32,831 nt of DNA from Micromonospora sp. ALFpr18c (GCF_008868155.1 NZ_WBKR01000046.1:1-32831), one strand, 5' to 3'; positions 15,423 to 23,665 are shown, counted from the first letter of the stretch. Numbers and translations are program-made. Notes: generated by a model not told the origin, from the letters alone.

Positions 15423-16486
15423 CGGTCACCGTCGCGCCCACTGACACGAGCGGATTGCGGGCGCGCTTCGACGCCGAGCTGGCGGCGTTCCTCGACCGGC
15501 AGGGGCCGGACTGGCCGGACGGCGCGCCGCGCGGGGTGTTCACCGCGCTGCAACGGTTCGTGCTGGCCGGTGGGAAACGGCTGCGCCCGCTCTTCTGCTA
15601 CTGGGGTTGGCGCGGCGCGGGCGCCGCCGACGGCACCCCGATCGTGGTGGCGGCGGCGGCCCTGGAGCTGTTCCACGCGTTCGCGCTGATCCACGACGAC
15701 ATCCTCGACGGCAGCGACCGCCGCCGGGGTGAGCCGTCGGTGCACCGGCTCTTCGCCGACCTGCACGCGCGCTCGTCGTGGCGTGGCGACCCCGAGGCGT
15801 ACGGGCGCAACACCGCGCTGCTCTGCGGGGATCTCTGTGCGGCCTGGTCGGATCAGATGTTCCACGAGTGTGGCCTGGGCACCGAGCAGGTGCACCGGGG
15901 TTACGGCGTGTTCGCGCTGATGCGTACCGAGGTGATCGCGGGGGAGTACCTGGACCTGGTCTCCGGGGTGGGTGACGGCTCGGTGGCCAGCGCGCTCACC
16001 GTGATCCGGATGAAGGCGGCCCGGTACACGGTCACCCGACCGTTGCAGATCGGCGCGGCGCTGGCCGGCGGAGGGCCGGAGCTGATCGACGCGCTGGGCG
16101 AGTTCGGTGACCCGCTGGGCGACGCGTTCCAGCTCCGCGACGACGTGCTGGGCGTCTTCGGTGATCCGGCGGTGACCGGCAAGTCGGTGCTGGACGACCT
16201 GCGCGAGGGCAAGCCCACGGTGATGATGGCGCTGGCCCGGAGCGCCGCCGACCGGACGCAGACCGCGCGGCTGCGGGAGCTGTTCGGCAATCCCGGGTTG
16301 GACGGCGAGGGCGCGGCGGAGCTGCGCGCGATCATCGAGGAGACCGGCGCCCGGGACCGGATCGAGCAGATGATCCGGGTCCGTACCGAGGCGGCGTTGA
16401 CGGCCCTGGAGAGCGCGGAGGTGGCCGCGGGGGCCCGGTCGGCGCTGATCGCGTTGGCCGCGCAGGCGATCGACCGCCGCGCCTGA
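15419..16486 (+). CDS. Polyprenyl (isoprenyl) diphosphate synthase
   Basis: A 355-residue trans-isoprenyl diphosphate synthase. GGKRLRP precedes the first aspartate-rich motif DDILDGSDRRRGEPSVH (about residues 90-106), and QLRDDVLGVFGD (about 238-249) is the second, DDxxD-like motif. Both are intact, so it should condense isopentenyl diphosphate with an allylic diphosphate to give a C15-C20 or longer chain. Product length cannot be read reliably. The GTG start overlaps the eboF stop (GTGA). As the last gene of the operon it would supply the prenyl donor for the UbiA-like enzyme at 9283-10242, an inference from linkage. Confidence 0.92.
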   Translation: MTVTVAPTDTSGLRARFDAELAAFLDRQGPDWPDGAPRGVFTALQRFVLAGGKRLRPLFCYWGWRGAGAADGTPIVVAAAALELFHAFALIHDDILDGSDRRRGEPSVHRLFADLHARSSWRGDPEAYGRNTALLCGDLCAAWSDQMFHECGLGTEQVHRGYGVFALMRTEVIAGEYLDLVSGVGDGSVASALTVIRMKAARYTVTRPLQIGAALAGGGPELIDALGEFGDPLGDAFQLRDDVLGVFGDPAVTGKSVLDDLREGKPTVMMALARSAADRTQTARLRELFGNPGLDGEGAAELRAIIEETGARDRIEQMIRVRTEAALTALESAEVAAGARSALIALAAQAIDRRA

Positions 16487-16709
16487 TCCGGCTGACTTTC
16501 AGCCAAATCGACGAAAGTTGATGCCGGATCATCGGAAGGTATGGACACATCGACACGCGCAATTTAGTGTCGTGGCCAACACGACAATGTTTCGTCGAGG
16601 TGAACCGGCGGCGCGGTAACCCATCGACCCCCACCACTCACCGCTACGGCATCCGGCGCGACGGCGCGCGCCCGGCCTGGCAGTCATTCGTCAGGAAGGG
16701 ACAGCACAG
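16487..16709 (+). promoter_or_regulatory. Regulatory region before the secreted dehydrogenase
   Basis: This 223-base gap is AT-richer than the flanking genes. It holds a perfect 7-bp dyad, TGTCGTG, five bases, CACGACA (16568-16586), and a looser one, ACTTTC/GAAAGT (16495-16518). TTGATG (16518-16523) and TATGGA (16540-16545) could be promoter boxes 16 bases apart, a weak call. CACATCG (16546-16552) and CGTCGAGGTGAAC (16593-16605) resemble CACATCG and CGTCGATGTGAAC in the region before the ROK gene (1214-1239), hinting at shared control. The gene's ribosome site AGGAAGGGA is at 16692-16700. Confidence 0.4.
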
Positions 16710-19565
16710 ATGTCCATGAAGGACGTTCCCCACCACCGGTCCCGACGATGGTTCTCCGCCGGATCGGCCCTGCTGCTCGCAGTCGCGGCCGGCACGGTCG
16801 CACTCGTGGCCGGCTCGACACCGGCCCAGGCGCACACGATCAACGCCACCGACTTCCAGCAGGTCGAGCTCGCCCGCGGCGTGGCCGACATGGGTGAGCC
16901 GATGTCGCTGGCCGTGCTGCCGGACCGCTCCGTCCTGCACACCGCCCGCAACGGCACCCTGCGCCGCACCGACGCGGGCGGCACCACCTCCGTGATCGGC
17001 ACCCTGTCGGTCTACAACCACGACGAGGAGGGGTTGCAGGGCGTCGGGGTCGACCCGAACTTCGCCAGCAACCGGCAGATCTTCCTCTACTACGCCCCGC
17101 CGCTGTCCACCCCGGGCGGCGACGCGCCGGCCACCGGCACCGACTTCTCGGCCTGGGACGGAGTGAACCGCCTCTCCCGGTTCACCCTCAACGCCGACTT
17201 CACGCTCAACCAGTCCAGCAAGGTCGACGTGCTCGACGTCCCGGCCAACCGGGGCCTGTGCTGCCACGTCGGCGGGGACATCGACTTCGACGCCGCGGGC
17301 AACCTCTACCTGTCCACCGGCGACGACACCAACCCGTTCGAGTCCTCCGGCTACTCGCCGCTGGACGAGCGGACCAACCGCAACCCGGGGTACGACGCGC
17401 AGCGCAGCGCCGGCAACACCAACGACCTGCGCGGCAAGATCCTGCGGATCAAGGTGAACGCCAACGGCACCTACTCCATCCCGTCGGGCAACCTGTTCGC
17501 GCCCGGCACGGCCAGGACCCGGCCGGAGATCTACGCGATGGGGTTCCGCAACCCGTTCCGGATCAGCGTCGACAAGGCCACCGGCGTCGTCTACGTCGGT
17601 GACTACGGGCCGGACGCCGGCTCCACCAGCTCCACCCGCGGGCCGTCCGGGCAGGTCGAGTTCAACCGGGTCGCCGCACCGGGCAACTACGGCTGGCCGT
17701 ACTGCACCGGCACCAACACCACCACCGAGACGTACAACGAGTGGGACTTCGCCACCAACGCCAGCGGTGCGAAGTACAACTGCACCGGCGGGCCGACCAA
17801 CAACTCGTTCCGCAACACCGGCCTGACCACTCTGCCGCCGGCCCAGCCGGCCTGGATCCGGTACGCCGGAGACGCCGGCACCCCGACCGAGTTCGGCGGC
17901 GGCTCCGAGTCGCCGATGGGCGGCCCGGTCTACCGGTACAACGCCTCGTCGACCTCCACCACGAAGTTCCCGCAGTCCTTCGACGGGCAGTTCTTCGCCA
18001 CCGAGTTCGGCCGTGGCTGGATCAAGCCGATCCACGTCAACGCCGACGGTTCCCGGGGCACCATCGACACCTTCGGATGGGTCGGCAAGCAGGTGATGGA
18101 CTCGGCGTTCGGCCCGGACGGCGCGTACTACGTGCTCGACTACGGCACCGGCTACTTCAACGGTGACGCCAACTCCGCGCTCTACCGCTTCGACTACGTC
18201 GGTGGCGGCAACCGGGCACCCACCGCCGCGGCCAGCGCCAACCGGACCTCCGGCGCCGCACCGCTCGCGGTGACCTTCTCCTCGGCCGGCTCGTCCGACC
18301 CCGAGGGTGGCGCGCTGACGTACTCGTGGGCCTTCGGTGACGGGACCACCTCGACGGCGGCCAACCCGACGAAGACGTACACCGCCAACGGCACCTACAC
18401 CGCCACCCTCACGGTGCGCGACCCGCAGGGCGCCACCGGCAGCAGCAGCGTGCAGATCAGCGTCGGCAACACCGCGCCCACGGTGACCATCAACAACCCC
18501 GGCAACGGGCAGCTGTTCAGCTTCGGCGACACGGTGCCGTACAGCATCACCGTGACCGACCCGGAGGACGGCACGATCGACTGCACGAAGGTCAAGATGA
18601 CCTACGTGCTCGGGCACGACCAGCACGGGCACCAGATCACCTCGAAGACCGGCTGCTCCGGCTCGATCACCATCCCGGTCGACGGTGAGCACGACGACGC
18701 GGCGAACATCTTCGCGATCTTCGACGCGGAGTACACCGACGCCGGTGGGCTGACCACGCACACCCAGCACACGCTGCCGCCGCGGCACCGACAGGCCGAG
18801 TTCTTCGGCACCTCCTCCGGCGTCAACGTGTTCAGCAAGACCCCGGCCGAGGGCGGCAAGACCGTCGGTGACATCAACAACGGCGACTGGATCGCGTTCC
18901 AGCCGTACCGGCTGGGCAACGTGACCTCGTTCACCGCCCGGGTCTCCTCGGCGGGCGCCGGCGGCACCCTCCAGGTCCGGGCCGGCTCGGCCACCGGCAC
19001 GGTGCTCGGCTCGGCCACGGTCCCGGTCACCGGCGGTTGGGAAACCTTCACCACGGTCACCGGGGCGATCACCAGCCCGCCGACCGGCACCACCACGCTC
19101 TACCTGACGTTCGCCGGAACGGGCACCGGGGCGCTCTACGACATCGACGCCTTCACCCTCGTCACCGGTACACCGCCCACCGGCGGGGCCGGCGCGATCA
19201 AGGGTCTGGGCGGCAAGTGCCTGGACGTGCGCAACGCCGCCACGGCGGACGGCACGCAGATCCAGATCTACACCTGCAACGGCAGCGCGGCGCAGACCTG
19301 GGCGGTCACACCGAACTCGACGATCAAGTCGTTGGGCAAGTGCCTGGACGTCTCCGGTGGTGGCACCGCCGACGGCACCAAGATCCAGCTCTGGACCTGC
19401 AACGGGACCGGAGCGCAGAACTGGGCCGCCCAGGCCGACGGCACGGTGCGCAACGTGTCGTCCGGCAAGTGCCTCGACGTCTCCGGCAACAACTCCGCCG
19501 ACAGCACGGTGGTCCACCTGTGGACCTGCACCGCGGCTGCCAACCAGAAGTGGACCCTGCCATGA
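16710..19565 (+). CDS. Secreted PQQ-type glucose/sorbosone dehydrogenase with PKD, CBM6 and ricin lectin
   Basis: A 951-residue secreted enzyme. A signal peptide (arginine-rich start, hydrophobic core, cleavage after AQA, about residue 43) is followed by a six-bladed propeller of the glucose/sorbosone dehydrogenase family (about 45-500) with GNLYLSTGD, GKILRI, EIYAMGFRNPFR and GNYGWPYC. Then come a PKD domain (about 502-586), a beta-rich segment (about 588-690), a CBM6-like module (about 694-818) and a ricin-type beta-trefoil (about 829-951) with QTW, QNW and QKW repeats. Family members oxidise aldoses with PQQ outside the cell; the lectins would hold it on polysaccharide. The stop overlaps the ThuA gene (ATGA), so both are made together. 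PQQ use and substrate are inferred from the family. Confidence 0.9.
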   Translation: MSMKDVPHHRSRRWFSAGSALLLAVAAGTVALVAGSTPAQAHTINATDFQQVELARGVADMGEPMSLAVLPDRSVLHTARNGTLRRTDAGGTTSVIGTLSVYNHDEEGLQGVGVDPNFASNRQIFLYYAPPLSTPGGDAPATGTDFSAWDGVNRLSRFTLNADFTLNQSSKVDVLDVPANRGLCCHVGGDIDFDAAGNLYLSTGDDTNPFESSGYSPLDERTNRNPGYDAQRSAGNTNDLRGKILRIKVNANGTYSIPSGNLFAPGTARTRPEIYAMGFRNPFRISVDKATGVVYVGDYGPDAGSTSSTRGPSGQVEFNRVAAPGNYGWPYCTGTNTTTETYNEWDFATNASGAKYNCTGGPTNNSFRNTGLTTLPPAQPAWIRYAGDAGTPTEFGGGSESPMGGPVYRYNASSTSTTKFPQSFDGQFFATEFGRGWIKPIHVNADGSRGTIDTFGWVGKQVMDSAFGPDGAYYVLDYGTGYFNGDANSALYRFDYVGGGNRAPTAAASANRTSGAAPLAVTFSSAGSSDPEGGALTYSWAFGDGTTSTAANPTKTYTANGTYTATLTVRDPQGATGSSSVQISVGNTAPTVTINNPGNGQLFSFGDTVPYSITVTDPEDGTIDCTKVKMTYVLGHDQHGHQITSKTGCSGSITIPVDGEHDDAANIFAIFDAEYTDAGGLTTHTQHTLPPRHRQAEFFGTSSGVNVFSKTPAEGGKTVGDINNGDWIAFQPYRLGNVTSFTARVSSAGAGGTLQVRAGSATGTVLGSATVPVTGGWETFTTVTGAITSPPTGTTTLYLTFAGTGTGALYDIDAFTLVTGTPPTGGAGAIKGLGGKCLDVRNAATADGTQIQIYTCNGSAAQTWAVTPNSTIKSLGKCLDVSGGGTADGTKIQLWTCNGTGAQNWAAQADGTVRNVSSGKCLDVSGNNSADSTVVHLWTCTAAANQKWTLP
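19195..19562 (+). repeat. Ricin-lectin coding repeat, copy 1
   Basis: The lectin-coding end of the dehydrogenase gene is nearly the same DNA sequence as the end of the ThuA gene (21303-21670). The two align without gaps at a constant offset of 2108 bases; long runs are identical. This indicates recent tandem duplication or ongoing gene conversion. Confidence 0.8.
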
Positions 19566-21673
19566 GAATCCTGCGACCCGTCCTCGGCGCGGCCATGGCG
19601 GCCCTCGCCGTGATCGCCTGCACCACCCCGGCCACCCCGGCCAGCGCCGCCGACGCCCCGTACGACGTGCTGGTGTTCTCCAAGACCGCCGGTTTCCGGC
19701 ACGACGCGATCCCGGTCGGCATCCAGACCATCCGTGACCTGGGCGCCGCGAACAACTTCACCGTCACCGCCACCGAGGACGCCGCGGCCTTCACCACCGG
19801 CAACCTCGCCCAGTACGAGGCGGTGGTCTTCCTCAACACCACCGGCGACGTCCTCAACGCCAGCCAGCAGACCGCCTTCGAGTCGTACATCGGCTCGGGT
19901 CGCGGGTACGTGGGTGTGCACGCCGCCGCCGACACCGAGTACGACTGGCCGTTCTACGGCAACCTGGTCGGCGCGTGGTTCGCCTCGCACCCGGCCATCC
20001 AGCAGGCCAACATGAAGGTGGAGGATCGGGGTCACGCGGCGACCGCGCACCTGCCGCAGACCTGGACCCGCACCGACGAGTGGTACAACTACCGGACCAA
20101 CGCCCGGTCCACCGCCCACGTGCTGGCCACCCTGGACGAGTCGTCGTACTCCGGTGGCGGCATGGGTGCCGACCACCCGCTGAGCTGGTGCAAGGGCTAC
20201 AGCGGCGGCCGGTCCTTCTACACCGGCGCCGGGCACACCCAGGCGTCGTACGCCGAGCCGGCGTTCCGGGCACACCTGCTCGGCGGCATCCGGTACGCGG
20301 CCGGTCGGAGCAAGGCCGACTGCCGTCCGGAGACCGGCTACACGCCGCTCTACAACGGGTCGACGGCCGGTTGGTCGCAGGCCGGTCCGGGCAGCTTCAC
20401 CAACTCCGACGCCACCCTCACCTCGGTGGGCGGCATGGGGCTGTTCTGGTACAACGCCAAGCAGTTCACCAACTACTCGTTGAAGCTGGACTGGAAGCTG
20501 GCCGGGGACGACAACTCCGGCATCTTCATCGGGTTCCCGCCGTCGAGTGACCCGTGGTCGGCGGTGGACAACGGTTACGAGATCCAGATCGACGCCACCG
20601 ACGCGGTGGACCGCACCACCGGAGCGGTCTACACGTTCAAGTCCGCCGACATCGCGGCCCGCGACGCGGCGCTGAACGCCCCGGGGGAGTGGAACACGTA
20701 CGAGTTGCTGGTCGAGGGGGAGCGGCTGCAGATCTTCCTCAACGGCGTGAAGATCAACGACTTCACCAACACCAATCCGGTACGGTCGCTGGCCGGCCAC
20801 ATCGGCATCCAGAACCACGGCACCGGTGACGACGCCTCGTTCCGCAACATCCGGATCAAGGAACTGGGCACCACCCCACCGCCGACCGGCAACACCACCG
20901 TCCAGGCCGAGGCGTTCAGTTCGGCCAACGGCGTCAGCCCGTTCACCAAGGCGGGCGCCAACGGTGGGCAGACCATCGGCTACATCGACCCGGGTGACTG
21001 GGCGGCGTACAACGGGGTGGACCTGACCGGCGTCACGTCGTTCACCTCCCGGGTCGTCTCGGGCGGCGCGGGCGGCACCATCCAGGTGCGGACCGGCTCG
21101 GCGACGGGCCCGGTGCTCGGTTCGGTCGCGGTGCCCAACACCGGCAGCTGGACCACGTTCGCCAACGTCACCACCGCCCTGTCCGGCGTTCCGTCCGGCG
21201 CCCAGAACCTCTACCTCACCTTCACCGGTAGCGGCACAGGGCTCTTCGACGTGGACGACTTCACCCTGGTCAAGGGCACCGGTGGCGGCACCGGGGTCGG
21301 CCCGGTCAAGGGGCTGGCGGGCAAGTGCCTGGACGTCCGCAACGGTGCCACCGCCGACGGCACCCAGATCCAGATCTACACCTGCAACGGCAGTACGGCG
21401 CAGACCTGGACGGTGACGCCGAACTCGACGATCAAGGCGCTCGGCAAGTGCCTGGACGTGTCCGGCAGCGGCACGGCCGACGGCACCAAGATCCAGCTCT
21501 GGACCTGCAACGGCACGGGCGCGCAGAACTGGGCGGCCCAGTCCGACGGCAGCCTGCGCAACCCGTCGTCGGGCAAGTGCCTGGACGTGTCCGGCAACAC
21601 CTCGGCGGACAGCACGATCGTCCACCTCTGGACCTGCAACGGCGCGGCCAACCAGAAGTGGACCCTGCCCTGA
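19562..21673 (+). CDS. Secreted ThuA-DUF1080 protein with CBM6 and ricin lectin
   Basis: A 703-residue exported protein. The signal peptide ends at about residue 29 (PASAADAP); a cysteine at residue 20 (VIACTTP) could be a lipobox but is weak. Residues about 34-255 form a ThuA-like class I amidotransferase fold (VLVFSKTAGFRHDAIP, GYVGVHAAADTEYDWPFYG). Residues about 258-435 are a DUF1080 domain (LYNGSTAGW, DDNSGIFIGF, GYEIQID, APGEWNTYE, GHIGIQNHG, FRNIRIKEL), a family that includes 3-keto-disaccharide hydrolases. A CBM6-like module (about 447-569) and a ricin beta-trefoil (about 581-703) follow. It may cleave keto-glycosides made by the dehydrogenase encoded upstream, with which it overlaps by 4 bases. 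Activity is inferred. Confidence 0.88.
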   Translation: MRILRPVLGAAMAALAVIACTTPATPASAADAPYDVLVFSKTAGFRHDAIPVGIQTIRDLGAANNFTVTATEDAAAFTTGNLAQYEAVVFLNTTGDVLNASQQTAFESYIGSGRGYVGVHAAADTEYDWPFYGNLVGAWFASHPAIQQANMKVEDRGHAATAHLPQTWTRTDEWYNYRTNARSTAHVLATLDESSYSGGGMGADHPLSWCKGYSGGRSFYTGAGHTQASYAEPAFRAHLLGGIRYAAGRSKADCRPETGYTPLYNGSTAGWSQAGPGSFTNSDATLTSVGGMGLFWYNAKQFTNYSLKLDWKLAGDDNSGIFIGFPPSSDPWSAVDNGYEIQIDATDAVDRTTGAVYTFKSADIAARDAALNAPGEWNTYELLVEGERLQIFLNGVKINDFTNTNPVRSLAGHIGIQNHGTGDDASFRNIRIKELGTTPPPTGNTTVQAEAFSSANGVSPFTKAGANGGQTIGYIDPGDWAAYNGVDLTGVTSFTSRVVSGGAGGTIQVRTGSATGPVLGSVAVPNTGSWTTFANVTTALSGVPSGAQNLYLTFTGSGTGLFDVDDFTLVKGTGGGTGVGPVKGLAGKCLDVRNGATADGTQIQIYTCNGSTAQTWTVTPNSTIKALGKCLDVSGSGTADGTKIQLWTCNGTGAQNWAAQSDGSLRNPSSGKCLDVSGNTSADSTIVHLWTCNGAANQKWTLP
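21303..21670 (+). repeat. Ricin-lectin coding repeat, copy 2
   Basis: The second copy of the duplicated lectin-coding segment (see 19195-19562). It encodes the same three-lobed domain with QTW, QNW and QKW and ends in the same KWTLP. Confidence 0.8.
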
Positions 21674-21686
21674 CCGACTGAGCCGG

Positions 21687-21707
21687 CTCGCCGCGAGTCG
21701 CGGTGAG
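21687..21707. terminator. Short hairpin after the ThuA gene
   Basis: CTCGCCGCG and CGCGGTGAG pair over 9 bases (one G-U) around a 3-base loop, 13 bases after the stop. No T-run follows. It could be a weak terminator acting with the stronger palindrome at 21730-21779. Confidence 0.35.
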
Positions 21708-21729
21708 GCTGGGGAGGCAGGTGCACCGA

Positions 21730-21779
21730 TGAGCGTGATGCCTGTGGGTCATATTGATGACTCACAGGCATCACGCTCA
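21730..21779. terminator. 50-base near-perfect palindrome
   Basis: TGAGCGTGATGCCTGTG (21730-21746) continues with GGTCAT, a 4-base loop ATTG (21753-21756), ATGACT and the exact complement of the first arm (21763-21779). The stem is 23 bp with one G-U pair. Placed 56 bases after the ThuA stop, it could end the operon; no T-run follows. Its size and base composition also suit a dispersed repeat element. Confidence 0.6.
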
Positions 21780-21856
21780 CACCCGTCATGGCCCGCCTTC
21801 GCCGTCTCCGCGAGGCCACGGGTCGACGCACAGTTGGCTGCCGTACCTTGATCGGC

Positions 21857-22387
21857 ATGGGGCGTTTTGCGCGGTGGCGCCGGACGGTGCGGGCGCGGTG
21901 GCGCCGGACGGTGCGGGCGCAGGGGCACCGGCTGCGCGCGGCGCTGCGCCCGGCCGAGGAGCCCGACCCGTCGACCGGGCCGGAGCCCAGCCTGAACCGC
22001 CTCGACGCCCTGGTGGAGGACTTCGCCGCAGGTCAGCCGGTGCGCTGGAGCCTGGCCGGGCAGCCCCGGCCGCTGCCGGGCGCGGTCGACGTCGCGGCGT
22101 ACCGGATCATCGAAGAGTCCCTCACCAACGCGCGCCGGCACGCTCCGGGCGCGCCGGTCGCGGTCCGCCTGCGCTACGACGTCGAGGGCATCACCATCGA
22201 GGTACGCGACGAGGGCGCCCCACCGACGCAACCCGCGCCCACCGGGCAGACCCGTGCCGGCAGGGGCCTGCTGGCCGTACGCCGGCGGGCCGAGCGGGTC
22301 GGCGGCTCCTTCTCCGCCGGCCCGCGACCCGGCGGCGGCTTCACCGTCCGGGCCGTCCTGCCCGCGCCCGAAGAGGCGGCCGGCTGA
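21857..22387 (+). CDS. Truncated histidine-kinase-like ATPase (HATPase_c only)
   Basis: A 176-residue protein that aligns with only the C-terminal half of DesK/NarX-type sensor kinases: the lead-in LDALVEDFAAGQPVRWSLAG, the N-box IIEESLTNARRHAPGA, the G1-like VRDEGAP and the G2-like GRGLLAVRRRAERVGG. The membrane region and the dimerisation helix with the phosphorylated histidine are absent. Instead the first 30 residues are arginine/tryptophan-rich and built from a 24-bp duplication. There is no response-regulator gene beside it. It may be a stand-alone ATPase or a 5'-truncated relic. The ATG at 21857 is the likely start; an ATG at 21788 would add 23 residues, and neither has a strong ribosome site. 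Confidence 0.6.
   Translation: MGRFARWRRTVRARWRRTVRAQGHRLRAALRPAEEPDPSTGPEPSLNRLDALVEDFAAGQPVRWSLAGQPRPLPGAVDVAAYRIIEESLTNARRHAPGAPVAVRLRYDVEGITIEVRDEGAPPTQPAPTGQTRAGRGLLAVRRRAERVGGSFSAGPRPGGGFTVRAVLPAPEEAAG
21871..21918 (+). repeat. 24-bp perfect tandem duplication in coding sequence
   Basis: The 24-base unit beginning GCGGTGGCGCCGGACG occurs twice without change (21871-21894 and 21895-21918). It encodes the repeated peptide RWRRTVRA at the start of the truncated kinase and keeps the frame. Confidence 0.85.
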
Positions 22388-22605
22388 CGATCCGTCGGTG
22401 GGGCTTCCGCGATGGGGTGCGACGGAAATAGGGTGGGAGCGGCGACCGTGACGGTGGCCGGTGACCCGGTGGGAGGCGCAACCCGCCGGGCTCAGGTGTG
22501 TTCCGCACCCACCGGTGACCGCCCGGACGCCACGTACCGGTCCGACCGGTCACCCTCGCCCTGGTCCCGCACATGGAATCCCCATCACAACAGGGGAGAA
22601 GGACA

Positions 22606-23613
22606 ATGGCGCGACCCATCACGCTCTTCACCGGCCAGTGGGCCGACCTGCCGTTCGAGGAGGTCTGCCGGCTCGCCTCCGAGTGGGGCTACGACGGTCT
22701 GGAGATCGCCTGCTGGGGCGACCACTTCGAGGTCGACAAGGCGCTCGCCGACGACTCGTACGTCGATCGCAAGCGGGAGACGCTCGCGAAGCACAACCTT
22801 GAGGTCTTCACGATCTCCAACCACCTCGTCGGTCAGGCGGTCTGCGACCACCCGATCGACGAGCGGCACCAGGACATCCTGCCCGCCCGGATCTGGGGCG
22901 ACGGGGAGCCCGAGGGGGTCCGCCAGCGGGCCGCCGAGGAGATCAAGGACACCGCGCGGGCGGCGGCGAAGCTCGGCGTGAAGACCGTCGTCGGCTTCAC
23001 CGGCTCGTCGATCTGGCACACCCTGGCGATGTTCCCGCCGGTCCCGCCGTCGATGATCGAGCGTGGCTACCAGGACTTCGCCGACCGGTGGAACCCGATC
23101 CTCGACGTGTTCGACGAGGTGGGGGTGCGGTTCGCGCACGAGGTGCACCCCAGCGAGATCGCGTACGACTACTGGACGACGAAGCGGGCGCTGGAGGCGA
23201 TCGGCAACCGGCCCGCGTTCGGGCTGAACTGGGACCCGTCGCATTTCGTCTGGCAGGAACTGGACCCGGTGAACTTCATCTTCGACTTCGCCGACCGGAT
23301 CTACCACGTGGACTGCAAGGACGCGAAGGTGCGCACCGGGGACGGTCGGCGTGGCCGGCTCGCCTCCCACCTGCCCTGGGCGGACCTGCGCCGCGGCTGG
23401 GACTTCGTCTCCACCGGGCACGGCGACGTCCCCTGGGAGGACTGCTTCCGCGCGTTGAACGCGATCGGCTACACCGGCCCCATCTCGATCGAGTGGGAGG
23501 ACGCCGGAATGGACCGTCTGCTCGGCGCCCCGGAGGCGTTGCAGTTCGTCCGGCGGCTCGCGTTCGACGCTCCGAGCGCGGCCTTCGACGCGGCGTTCAG
23601 CAGCAAGGACTGA
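22606..23613 (+). CDS. Sugar phosphate isomerase/epimerase-like TIM-barrel enzyme
   Basis: A 335-residue xylose-isomerase-like TIM barrel. Metal ligands are in place: [13 protein letters not shown] (glutamate, about 180-192), [12 protein letters not shown] (aspartate and histidine), YHVDCKDAK (histidine and aspartate) and ISIEWEDAG (glutamate). Related proteins isomerise or epimerise sugars and inositol intermediates or cleave 3-keto-glycosides, and are often encoded near Gfo/Idh oxidoreductases such as the one at 6383-7591. I chose the ATG at 22606 because GGGGAGAAGG lies just before it; an ATG at 22573 would add 11 residues without a ribosome site. It is followed by a strong terminator and seems to be transcribed alone. 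Substrate not assignable. Confidence 0.88.
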   Translation: MARPITLFTGQWADLPFEEVCRLASEWGYDGLEIACWGDHFEVDKALADDSYVDRKRETLAKHNLEVFTISNHLVGQAVCDHPIDERHQDILPARIWGDGEPEGVRQRAAEEIKDTARAAAKLGVKTVVGFTGSSIWHTLAMFPPVPPSMIERGYQDFADRWNPILDVFDEVGVRFAHEVHPSEIAYDYWTTKRALEAIGNRPAFGLNWDPSHFVWQELDPVNFIFDFADRIYHVDCKDAKVRTGDGRRGRLASHLPWADLRRGWDFVSTGHGDVPWEDCFRALNAIGYTGPISIEWEDAGMDRLLGAPEALQFVRRLAFDAPSAAFDAAFSSKD

Positions 23614-23632
23614 CCGCACCCGGACAGACCAT

Positions 23633-23661
23633 GGGCCGGTCGCCCTCTCGGCGACCGGCCC
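23633..23661. terminator. Strong hairpin, bidirectional terminator
   Basis: GGGCCGGTCGCC (23633-23644) pairs perfectly with 23650-23661 around a CTCTC loop, 20 bases after the isomerase stop. It lies between convergent genes (isomerase on plus, YtxH-like on minus) and could terminate both. Confidence 0.7.
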
Positions 23662-23665
23662 GTCG

